Origin: an uncultured Romboutsia sp.
GTDB taxonomy: Bacteria; Bacillota; Clostridia; Peptostreptococcales; Peptostreptococcaceae
Direction of reading: 5' to 3'
DNA length: 64,000 bases
Assembly (NCBI GenBank): GCA_937880075.1
Contig: CALFLM010000093.1
Coordinates: 1 to 64,000, forward strand
The notes below the pieces were generated by a model. It ran no database searches. It worked only from the letters and a program-made list of their open reading frames with translations, and was not told the DNA's origin. Positions 31,277 to 38,674 of this stretch are shown piece after piece. How positions within the stretch are numbered: position 1 is the first letter of the stretch; every line of letters starts with the position of its first letter. The position numbers and the translations under genes are program-made.

Positions 31277-33568
31277 ATGTATAACAGTAAGTATTATACT
31301 TGTGAACAGATAGATCAGCGATTGTTAGAGGGTTATTATGATGATGCTGTAGCCGCTGGTTATACTGGTTCTAAAGCTCAATATTTAGCTGGGTTATTAA
31401 AAGCTATCAATTATTCGGCTAATCCTAATATAACTGCAGATAAAGTAGTATATAACCACGCTATAAGTGGTTTAACGTCTAAAAACGTGCAGGAAGCCAT
31501 TGACGATGTGTGTTCCAAACTCAGCGACTTATCAAATAATTTTACCGGATTTTCAAAGTCCTTCACTTTCGATAAAGAGAGTAATAGTCAAGTTGAACTT
31601 AATGATGTAAAATTCAAGAAAGGGCAATATGCTTGTATAATGGTAAAGACTACCCCGGCAATTTCAACTGTATATAATGGAAATGCTACCAATATGGGAG
31701 AACCATATCCTAGTATTAGCATCACAGATGGTTTTGGAGAAGTAATTATAGGACCAGCTACATCAGGCAATGCTTTTCTTGGTTATTTTGGCTATCCTTC
31801 AGTAAGTTCAGTTCCTATTGGACATACTACTGATTTCACCATATTTGTTATGGAATCTGCCGATGAACTCCCAATAAAAGTGCTGACCCAGCAGAATACT
31901 GAGTATATTCAGAAGAATACTGAGGATATTCAGAAGAATACTGAGGATATTCAGCAGAATACTGAGTATATTCAGAAGGTAAATTCTGAATTAAATATAC
32001 CTATCATAGAAAAATCTATAGGATATAATTTTTCTGAATCTGAATTTCTATGTAGTATAAATACTAGAGTTATAAAATCAGGTCAATATATAAAAGTTAA
32101 AGTAAAGACGACTCCTGCTATTACTACGACTTATTTAGGCAATGCAAGAGGTATGACTCAACCATATCCTCACATAGATATAGAAAATGGTATTGGAGAA
32201 GTAATTATAGGACCTGCAACGTCAGATAATGGAACTTTGCTAAACTTTGGATACAGATCTGGTTCTTCTGTAACTGCTGCTCATAAAGCTGAATTTATAA
32301 TTGGTGTGTTTAATTCAAACCACACAGTTACTCTTAAAGAACAAGTTCAGAAGAATACTGAGGATATTCAGCAGAATACTGAGTATATTCAGAAGGTAAA
32401 TTCTGAATTAAATATACCTATCATAGAAAAATCTATAGGATATAATTTTTCTGAATCTGAATTTCTATGTAGTATAAATACTAGAGTTATAAAATCAGGT
32501 CAATATATAAAAGTTAAAGTAAAGACGACTCCTGCTATTACTACGACTTATTTAGGCAATGCAAGAGGTATGACTCAACCATATCCTCACATAGATATAG
32601 AAAATGGTATTGGAGAAGTAATTATAGGACCTGCAACGTCAGATAATGGAACTTTGCTAAACTTTGGATACAGATCTGGTTCTTCTGTAACTGCTGCTCA
32701 TAAAGCTGAATTTATAATTGGTGTGTTTAATTCAAACCACGCAGTTACTCTTAAAGAACAAGTTCAGAAGAATACTGGGGATATTCAGCAGAATACTATA
32801 CAGTGGCAACCAGAGGGTATTATACAATATCCTACATCTGATGAGTTCTTAAAAGGAAATTTTAGAGTTCCAGGATATACCGCGATAATAAGAAGTTGGG
32901 GATTTATTGGCGACAGTTTATGTTCTGGAGAAATGGAATGCTACGAAGGTTCAGTAAAGAAATTTATTGATATGTATGAATATTCTTGGGGACAACAAAT
33001 ATGTAGATTATGTGGCTCAGAAGGATATAATTATTCTTCTGGAGGTCAGACTGCAAAGGGTTGGATAAATTCGCCTGGAGAAAGAGCGTGGGCTAAAGCA
33101 AAAACCACCCCGCATCAAGCTTATATAATAGCACTCGGAGTAAATGATGCTGCTCAAACAACAGTAGGCAATGTAGAAACAGACGTGGATTTTGATAATT
33201 ATGAAAATAATGCAGACACATTTGCTGGAAATTATTTTGGCATAATACAGAGAATAAGGAGTATTTCTAAACGTAGTATAATTTTTGTTGTTACAGACCC
33301 CAGAGACAACAATCTAAATGAAATAATAAAGAAAGTACCAAGCAAATTTGAAAAGGTTTTTCTTATTGACCTGACAAGCTTGATTCCACTATATAGTAAT
33401 ACTGAGTTTATTAAAAAATATAAAATGGGCTTTCATATGAATGCTACAGGATATTTATATACAGCATATATATTTATGCACTACATCGACTGTATAATTC
33501 AAAAGAATCCTTCTATATTTAAAGATATAGCTCTTTGGAATACTAATTATACGGCACAAGCAACTTAA
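31277..33568 (+). CDS. Tail fibre with SGNH hydrolase domain
   Basis: 763 residues. The start (CEQIDQRLLEGYYDDAV, AGYTG) is of a type I associate with fibre-attachment parts of gut Bacteroides phages. Then come three related beta-rich units of about 139 residues linked by short NTEDIQ/NTEYIQ repeats; the last two are nearly identical. The C-terminal 230 residues are an SGNH/GDSL hydrolase: GFIGDSLCSGE (about 543), a GGQTAKG loop, GVND (about 621) and MGFHMNATG (about 717) with the catalytic His. It probably deacetylates capsule or O-polysaccharide during adsorption. Confidence 0.8.
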   Translation: MYNSKYYTCEQIDQRLLEGYYDDAVAAGYTGSKAQYLAGLLKAINYSANPNITADKVVYNHAISGLTSKNVQEAIDDVCSKLSDLSNNFTGFSKSFTFDKESNSQVELNDVKFKKGQYACIMVKTTPAISTVYNGNATNMGEPYPSISITDGFGEVIIGPATSGNAFLGYFGYPSVSSVPIGHTTDFTIFVMESADELPIKVLTQQNTEYIQKNTEDIQKNTEDIQQNTEYIQKVNSELNIPIIEKSIGYNFSESEFLCSINTRVIKSGQYIKVKVKTTPAITTTYLGNARGMTQPYPHIDIENGIGEVIIGPATSDNGTLLNFGYRSGSSVTAAHKAEFIIGVFNSNHTVTLKEQVQKNTEDIQQNTEYIQKVNSELNIPIIEKSIGYNFSESEFLCSINTRVIKSGQYIKVKVKTTPAITTTYLGNARGMTQPYPHIDIENGIGEVIIGPATSDNGTLLNFGYRSGSSVTAAHKAEFIIGVFNSNHAVTLKEQVQKNTGDIQQNTIQWQPEGIIQYPTSDEFLKGNFRVPGYTAIIRSWGFIGDSLCSGEMECYEGSVKKFIDMYEYSWGQQICRLCGSEGYNYSSGGQTAKGWINSPGERAWAKAKTTPHQAYIIALGVNDAAQTTVGNVETDVDFDNYENNADTFAGNYFGIIQRIRSISKRSIIFVVTDPRDNNLNEIIKKVPSKFEKVFLIDLTSLIPLYSNTEFIKKYKMGFHMNATGYLYTAYIFMHYIDCIIQKNPSIFKDIALWNTNYTAQAT
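31929..32345 (+). repeat. 417-bp fibre repeat, copy 1
   Basis: Followed without gap by copy 2. By eye the copies differ at one base (an ACA codon becomes GCA, Thr to Ala). Confidence 0.92.
32346..32762 (+). repeat. 417-bp fibre repeat, copy 2
   Basis: 139 codons long, so the frame is kept. A third partial copy of the first 36 bases follows with one change. Confidence 0.92.
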
Positions 33569-33608
33569 ACTCTAGGTCGCTGACTTTAAAAATTAAAAGT
33601 AAGACTAT

Positions 33609-33905
33609 ATGAAGAAGAAACAATTACGTGAAGCACTGGCTGTGCTTCTTACTAAATTATCATCAGCAAGGGATTGTCCCTTGCTGATGGATAACTATGT
33701 CGTGAAAGCCTTGCGCACGGTTCTCTTGGAATATAATGAATCTGGTGAGCTTCACGAAGCATACAAGGAGCAGATACAATCCACTTTGGAGAGTGATAAT
33801 CCTTGGATAGCTATGATGATGAAGTCAATGAATGTAGATTCTTCTATAAAGAATATGACAGATGAAACCCTTGACAAAATGATTGATTCAATGCTAATAG
33901 AATAA
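33609..33905 (+). CDS. Small helical protein after the fibre
   Basis: A 98-residue helical, acidic protein (LREALAVLLTKLSSARDC start; DETLDKMIDSMLIE end). Placed directly after a fibre, it could be a fibre assembly chaperone, which are often of this size. Codons 18-27 contain a perfect 13-bp inverted repeat. No family recognised. Confidence 0.55.
   Translation: MKKKQLREALAVLLTKLSSARDCPLLMDNYVVKALRTVLLEYNESGELHEAYKEQIQSTLESDNPWIAMMMKSMNVDSSIKNMTDETLDKMIDSMLIE
33661..33689. repeat. Perfect 13-bp inverted repeat inside a gene
   Basis: CATCAGCAAGGGA, loop TTG, TCCCTTGCTGATG. It would form a very stable hairpin in the mRNA of the gene at 33609. Confidence 0.95.
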
Positions 33906-34052
33906 TAATATTCTCTAGTAAATGACTATAAAGCATTATTACTATTTCTTCACTAAGTTTGAAGATATTAGTAGTAAAATTAGGTTAAGGTAAAAATATC
34001 ACCATCATATATAAGATGATATTCAAGTAAATAAACATAAAATTTTAGGCGT
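33906..34052. other. Leader of the 34053 gene
   Basis: 147 bases without a gene. AATATCA/TGATATT can form a stem at about 33996-34023. No Bacteroidetes-type promoter was found. Confidence 0.45.
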
Positions 34053-34367
34053 ATGGCTAACAATAAACAAAAGGAACTGAACAAGATCATAGATAATTGT
34101 ATCAGTTGTTGTATTACTCAAGAAGGTACAAATCAGGTAGTTAAAGAAAAGGTCTTAGGTAAAGCTAGATCTATAAACATTGTTATGACCAGATGCGTTT
34201 GTGTTAACCAGCTTATTCAGGCTGGTTATAATATTTGTACAATTGCTGAAGCTTTACATAAAACTCCAACCTCAATAAGAAAAATCAAAAGAGTTTCATC
34301 AGTCTTTGAAAAGTTTTCTAAAGCTTATCAGATAGCTCTAAATGAAGCTTCATCTAAATCAATGTAA
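34053..34367 (+). CDS. DnaA domain IV-like DNA-binding protein
   Basis: A 104-residue basic helical protein. The stretch from about 35 to 95 (KARSINIVMTRCVCVNQLIQ, then AGYNICTIAEALHKTPTSIR) reads like the helix-turn-helix of the DnaA C-terminal domain, where an R-x-x-x-V-x-x-R-x-V helix leads to a recognition helix with T-S-I-R in place of HTTV. It lacks any ATPase part. It may bind DnaA-box-like sites in phage or host DNA. Its place among structural genes is odd. Confidence 0.45.
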   Translation: MANNKQKELNKIIDNCISCCITQEGTNQVVKEKVLGKARSINIVMTRCVCVNQLIQAGYNICTIAEALHKTPTSIRKIKRVSSVFEKFSKAYQIALNEASSKSM

Positions 34368-34548
34368 ATGCTAAGTAATTCTTTACTTTAGAAGTTATTA
34401 ATTCTCTCTTAACTTAGGAAAAACATCTTAAGTGTAGTTATCAAGTTTGGTAGTACTGGGCACTATGTTATTATATAAAGGATAATAACTGCGCAGTAAT
34501 CCTCTAAGAGATCATTCACTTATTGTTTAATTTCTAAGGTTTACTATT
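34368..34548. promoter_or_regulatory. Structured leader of the 34549 gene
   Basis: 181 bases without a gene. The core is a stem GTTATTAT/ATAATAAC (34467-34489), enclosed by an imperfect TACTGGGC/GCGCAGTA pairing, forming an extended stem-loop about 34452-34499. A second weak stem (ACTTAGG...CTTAAGT) precedes it. It probably holds a late promoter or a mRNA stabiliser; no known promoter sequence was recognised. Confidence 0.45.
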
Positions 34549-35385
34549 ATGGAAGAGAATAGAGTAACAGAGAAAGTCTATTGTTATGATCATCCTAGTG
34601 CTTATAATCATGACAATTCTGCTATGTTAGCAGCTCTCTTAAACAAGAACGATAATCCTCTCGAAGCAGCCACTCTTATGAATGGTGGTATGGTAGGTCA
34701 GTGGAATAACCCTTTCATCTATTTTGTATGGATGATGTTTGCACAGAGAATGTGTGGTAATGGCTGGGATAACAATGGTCAGAATGCTCAGAACATTGAA
34801 CTTCAGAATCAGATCCAGTCACTTAGATCACAGATCTCTGATAACCAGAACTCTAATTTGGTTATGGATGCTATCAATGGTAATGCTGCGGCTATCAACC
34901 AGTTAGCTTCTAATATGAACTGTGACTTCAATACTTTGAACTCTGCTATCTGTGATGTACGTGGTGGTATCGATAAGCTTAGTGGTCAGGTAGGATTCTC
35001 ATCTGAAAGAGTAATCAATTCTATCGTTACTGGTAATCTCCAGTTGACTCAGGCTCTTAATGATTGCTGCTGCCAGACTCAACAGAACATCATTAAGATG
35101 GGCCATGACAACCAGCTCGGTCAGAAGGATATAATTAATCAGATGCAGCAAGGATTCAGTTACACTAATGCTGGACTAGAACGAGGCTTCTCAAATATAG
35201 GTAATCTTATCCAGAGCGTAGCTTGCGATCTTAAGACTAATGCAAACTGTAACACTCAGCGTATCATAGATACCATTACAGCTAATCGTTATGCAGATCT
35301 CCAGGAGAGATTAGAAGATGCCAAACGTAGGGAGCAGACTACATCAATCGTAGCTCAGCTTAAGACTACAACTCCAACGACATAG
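34549..35385 (+). CDS. Cysteine-rich phage structural protein
   Basis: A 278-residue protein: hydrophobic/aromatic patch near 57-68 (NPFIYFVWMMFAQRM), coiled-coil Gln/Asn-rich helices (85-105), and a DCCCQTQQNIIKMG stretch near 172-185 followed by NAGLERGFSNIGNL. Proteins with a DCCC-x-TxxNI motif and a following small helical protein gene occur in many gut phages as virion-associated proteins; the detailed role is unknown to me. It is probably abundant and trimeric or filamentous, perhaps a head or fibre component. A terminator follows. Confidence 0.6.
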   Translation: MEENRVTEKVYCYDHPSAYNHDNSAMLAALLNKNDNPLEAATLMNGGMVGQWNNPFIYFVWMMFAQRMCGNGWDNNGQNAQNIELQNQIQSLRSQISDNQNSNLVMDAINGNAAAINQLASNMNCDFNTLNSAICDVRGGIDKLSGQVGFSSERVINSIVTGNLQLTQALNDCCCQTQQNIIKMGHDNQLGQKDIINQMQQGFSYTNAGLERGFSNIGNLIQSVACDLKTNANCNTQRIIDTITANRYADLQERLEDAKRREQTTSIVAQLKTTTPTT

Positions 35386-35400
35386 CATTATATAAATTAT

Positions 35401-35444
35401 TAGCCCAGTAGAGAGGAATAAAACTTTCTAACTGGGCTATTTTT
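35401..35444 (+). terminator. Rho-independent terminator
   Basis: TAGCCCAGT pairs perfectly with ACTGGGCTA, followed by TTTTTG; an inner AGA/TCT pairing extends the stem. Confidence 0.85.
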
Positions 35445-35468
35445 GTTTAACTTCTAGAATATAAAGGT

Positions 35469-35972
35469 ATGACATTTAAAGATATTAAGACTAATAATAC
35501 AGTATTTATTCTTGATAAGAATAATCTGAAAGTGATACCAGCTAAGGTAATCAATGCTTCTCAGCCAAAGATAGATATGTCTAAACCTAACAGCTGTATG
35601 TCAGGTACTACTTTAATAGTAGATATAGATCTCAACATAGAAGGTAAGACAGTATCATATTCTATACCAGAGAACTTGGATATTACCTATACAAATACTG
35701 GTTTAGTATTAGCTACAGATCCTAATAAATTGGTCAATGAGGTGAACCTCTTACACCAAGAAGCTAAGGATCAACTGGCTAAGAAGGAGTATTATGAGAA
35801 TATAATAAATAAGACTCCAGATCTCCTGGCAGAATTAAATCCTCAACTCAAAGAGAAACAGGAAACTGATAGGAGATTAAATGTAATGGAGTCTTCTATG
35901 TCAACTATGCAGTCTGATATTTCCAAGATAACTTCAATCGTGGAAAAGTTAGCAAATCAATTAGGAGAATAA
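35469..35972 (+). CDS. Hypothetical protein with coiled-coil end
   Basis: A 167-residue protein: first 85 residues beta-rich (NTVFILDKNNLKVIPAKVIN, GKTVSYSIPENLDITYT), then a long helix with heptad pattern at about 130-165 (LNVMESSMSTMQSDISKITS). It probably oligomerises and is likely a virion-associated or assembly protein. It lies three bases before the next gene. Confidence 0.6.
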   Translation: MTFKDIKTNNTVFILDKNNLKVIPAKVINASQPKIDMSKPNSCMSGTTLIVDIDLNIEGKTVSYSIPENLDITYTNTGLVLATDPNKLVNEVNLLHQEAKDQLAKKEYYENIINKTPDLLAELNPQLKEKQETDRRLNVMESSMSTMQSDISKITSIVEKLANQLGE

Positions 35973-35975
35973 ATT

Positions 35976-36473
35976 ATGAATACATACGAGATCATTAATA
36001 CTTATTTTAAAGGGAAAGATCCAGAACCTTTATTAAGAGTTCTAAAGAAAGTAGCTATGGCAGTTAATAAATTGCCAGAAGAAGATCAAGAGCAACTTGC
36101 TAAAGATATTTATTATGCTTTGAATGGAGGTCACTATGATGAATGCTTTGCTAAGATGGCAGTAAGTAAGATGTATTATACTGAAGATAAGGAAAAGCAT
36201 TATGCTCCATACTGGATGAGTTCAGAGATAGAAAGTATTTGGAACAAGGCTAAGAGTGAACTAGAAGAATCCGATTACACAATGTGGGACTTTTATGTCA
36301 CTATGAATATGCTCATGTCAGATAACTACAGGCTTCTTGAAGAAAGATACCATAATTCATCCAAAGATGAGAAGACCAAGATCATCATTGAGGATGCGAT
36401 TAATTATTTGAATGATGAGGATAACCCGTTTGGTTCAGAGAAGATCTGGGGATATCTTAATGCAAAATTATAA
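35976..36473 (+). CDS. Helical partner of the DCCC protein
   Basis: A 165-residue helical protein containing ALNGGHYDECFAKMAVSKMY and later YAPYWMSSEIESIWNKAKSE and DFYVTMNMLMSDNYR. This layout (GGHFNE...AVSKM, a YWM/HWS motif, a YVxNMxYSD motif) is that of a small phage family I know as the usual neighbour of DCCC-type structural proteins. Function unknown; the pairing suggests a shared assembly role. Confidence 0.6.
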   Translation: MNTYEIINTYFKGKDPEPLLRVLKKVAMAVNKLPEEDQEQLAKDIYYALNGGHYDECFAKMAVSKMYYTEDKEKHYAPYWMSSEIESIWNKAKSELEESDYTMWDFYVTMNMLMSDNYRLLEERYHNSSKDEKTKIIIEDAINYLNDEDNPFGSEKIWGYLNAKL

Positions 36474-36484
36474 ACAATAAAGCT

Positions 36485-36676
36485 ATGTCAGAGGAAACAA
36501 AACGTTACTTTGTATCAGCAGAAAGACCAGGAGGGTAATCTAGTTGCTCTCCTGGTTCATTAGTGTAAATCCATGATGAAAATGGAATGTACTTGGATGA
36601 TAAGCTGAAGAAGGTTAATTTAAATGGTGTAGGTGATGCTATTACCATTGGTGTTGATATAATCAAAAAAAAATAA
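36485..36676 (+). pseudogene. Small ORF with two in-frame ochre codons
   Basis: From ATG 36485 to TAA 36674-36676 the frame reads as one protein (MSEETKRYFVSAERPGG; then IHDENGMYLDDKLKKVNLNG and GVGDAITIGVDIIKKK) but is cut by TAA at 36536 and 36566. Skipping one base at 36533 and 14 bases (36558-36571, flanked by CAT repeats) gives GGNLVALLVHDENGMYLDD, which looks like the original. The first stop lies in the loop of a perfect 8-bp hairpin (36526-36556). Either two indels broke the gene or it is recoded. Confidence 0.55.
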
Positions 36677-36680
36677 GGTT

Positions 36681-37274
36681 ATGCCAAGTAAGTCGATAAA
36701 TAAAACCATAGGTGGTTTAACTGTTAGGCTTTATGTAAATAAGGCAGAACAGTTAAAGGCTCAGAGACTCTTAAATGAAATGCCACATATTTATAACAAA
36801 GCTTTCGATAGAGCCTCTAAAGAATTTGGTGAACGCCTAGTAAAGTTAACAAAGAAGTGCTTAGCAATAGGACAACCACCACCAAATGTGGGAGTAAGTT
36901 GGCCACCTCATAGTCCATCAACTATACATGACTTAGGTGCTCATCCTCTCTTACATTTGACTGGTACCTATATGAATTCTATTGGCCTCCAGAGAGCTAA
37001 AGGTAGAACTTGGGTAGGTCTTAACTACAACAGACAAGGAGGATCTCGTAATGCTTATGGCAGATCTACTACTGGTCAAGCCAGAGTAAACCAGGATCCT
37101 CAGTCTAAGTTAACTCTTAATCAGATTGCCATAATAAATGAGTTTGGTACCAAAGATGGTAAAATACCTGCTCGACCTTTATGGCAACCTGCCTGGAAAT
37201 CTCTTGGAGGAAACAAGGCTTATCAAGCACTATTAAAAGAGTATATTAAAAAAGGTTTAAAACAATATATGTAA
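36681..37274 (+). CDS. Tail completion / neck protein, HK97 gp10-like
   Basis: A 197-residue protein. The C-terminal half has the pattern of gp10-like tail-joining and virion-morphogenesis proteins: LTLNQIAIINEFGTKDGKIP followed by ARPLWQPAW and a final basic helix. The N-terminal half holds a long helix and a HSPSTIHDLGAHPLLHLTG loop. It probably closes the head-tail interface. It lies before the tail terminator and sheath genes as expected. Confidence 0.7.
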   Translation: MPSKSINKTIGGLTVRLYVNKAEQLKAQRLLNEMPHIYNKAFDRASKEFGERLVKLTKKCLAIGQPPPNVGVSWPPHSPSTIHDLGAHPLLHLTGTYMNSIGLQRAKGRTWVGLNYNRQGGSRNAYGRSTTGQARVNQDPQSKLTLNQIAIINEFGTKDGKIPARPLWQPAWKSLGGNKAYQALLKEYIKKGLKQYM

Positions 37275-37275
37275 T

Positions 37276-37917
37276 ATGGCAAAGTTTTCAATTGAAGGAA
37301 CTTCGTCAGGTACCGGTTCAGGAGTTTTAACCATTAAACCTAATCTTAGTAATGATCCTAACAGTATACATAGAGGAATATTAAAAATATACCAAGTAAC
37401 TGAAGGTGAAGGAGGTACTAAGGTTAAAACTCTTAAGAAAACCATAAACCTGACACAAAATAAGAAGGGTAGTTCTGGAGGTGGAAGTGGTGGAGGTGAT
37501 ATCCCAACTTCTTCCAAGATCTACAATATAGATATCTACAATAATAAGAATTTTTATATAGTAGCTTCAGCGCCAAACGGTACTAGAACTTATCATATAC
37601 TGTTGGTTGGTAACACTGAAGTAGAACGAGTAAATTGCCAATGTTATTCAGTAGATATGGATCCTCAGACTGGTATCATAGACGTATCTTCTAAGATTAA
37701 GGTTAATATGACTATAGAAAGTTTAGATCCAAATCTTACATTCGATACTAGTAAAATGGAAGATTCTTCTGTAGCTTTAGTAGATAGTTACTTTACTATA
37801 AAGTCAGATACCAATGAGACCCGAGATGCTACCGTTACTATATATCCATCCGATATGGTAGGTAAGAAAGATGAATATTCAATAACAATCTCATTAAGTC
37901 TTCAAGCTAGTAGTTAA
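37276..37917 (+). CDS. Ig-like or BACON-like virion protein
   Basis: 213 residues in two beta-rich halves joined by a Gly/Ser linker (SSGGGSGGGD, about 70-79). The first half has an ISTL/TLKKTINLTQN strand end resembling the closing strands of BACON-type domains. The second half is all-beta. It is probably a surface-exposed decoration of the neck or tail that contacts glycans; the inference rests on fold impression and position. Confidence 0.5.
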   Translation: MAKFSIEGTSSGTGSGVLTIKPNLSNDPNSIHRGILKIYQVTEGEGGTKVKTLKKTINLTQNKKGSSGGGSGGGDIPTSSKIYNIDIYNNKNFYIVASAPNGTRTYHILLVGNTEVERVNCQCYSVDMDPQTGIIDVSSKIKVNMTIESLDPNLTFDTSKMEDSSVALVDSYFTIKSDTNETRDATVTIYPSDMVGKKDEYSITISLSLQASS

Positions 37918-37919
37918 TT

Positions 37920-38618
37920 ATGGTAACAAGTCAACAAATAATAGAGAGATCACTATATGTGGCTCTCTTAAGAGTAGCTCTATCAATAGGTAGAACTATT
38001 AACCCAGAGAATTACTTACCAGTTAGTATAGAAAATCAAAAAAGACAAGAAGAGGATATCAAAAAGCTAGGTAATAATTATATTGCTATCTATGGTGTTG
38101 GTAATAATCAGGCTAGAGGTGTAAAGACTTTACCTAGAATTACTATTGAGTTAACTGGTTATTACCCAGGTGATGTCGGTGTAGAGCAGTTCATGATTGG
38201 TGATAAAGAAGAGAATGAACAGTATGCTTTATATGAACAGCCATGGGAAGTGAAGGATTCTACTTTTGATATTCATCTGGTAGCAGGTAATGCCAATGAT
38301 ATGAGAGTATTACATCAGATAATGTATACAGCTCTACCTGCTAGAGGTTATATAAAACCTTTCACATTCAGTACAATAAAAGAATATCTAGAGAATCCAG
38401 GACTTGCAAAGACTGGTAACTTGTTTCTTAATATTGGTAATTACTATGATCACAATGATACAGATCATGGTATACTTGAAAAGGTATATACATATAACTG
38501 TGTGGATGGTCTTCTGGAGCAGATTAAACAAGATCCAGATATTTCACCAATTAAGGAAATTAAAACTGATCTTATACCAGATGGTACTAATGGTATCTCT
38601 TTCACGGGTAATACTTAA
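37920..38618 (+). CDS. Tail terminator / tail completion protein candidate
   Basis: A 232-residue protein directly before the sheath gene. The N-terminal helix, then ARGVKTLPRITIELTGYYPG and IHLVAGNANDMRVLHQIMY fit the sheet-and-helix fold of tail terminators, which cap sheath and tube. Position (after the gp10-like gene, before the sheath) supports this. Confidence 0.55.
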   Translation: MVTSQQIIERSLYVALLRVALSIGRTINPENYLPVSIENQKRQEEDIKKLGNNYIAIYGVGNNQARGVKTLPRITIELTGYYPGDVGVEQFMIGDKEENEQYALYEQPWEVKDSTFDIHLVAGNANDMRVLHQIMYTALPARGYIKPFTFSTIKEYLENPGLAKTGNLFLNIGNYYDHNDTDHGILEKVYTYNCVDGLLEQIKQDPDISPIKEIKTDLIPDGTNGISFTGNT

Positions 38619-38674
38619 GAACAATACTCCTCGGTATATAATAAATTCGAATAATTAAATTAAAACATAACAGT

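Noticed and set aside
31277..33568. Diversity-generating retroelement target
   Set aside because: No reverse transcriptase, template repeat or clustered adenine variation was found; the repeats are plain tandem copies.
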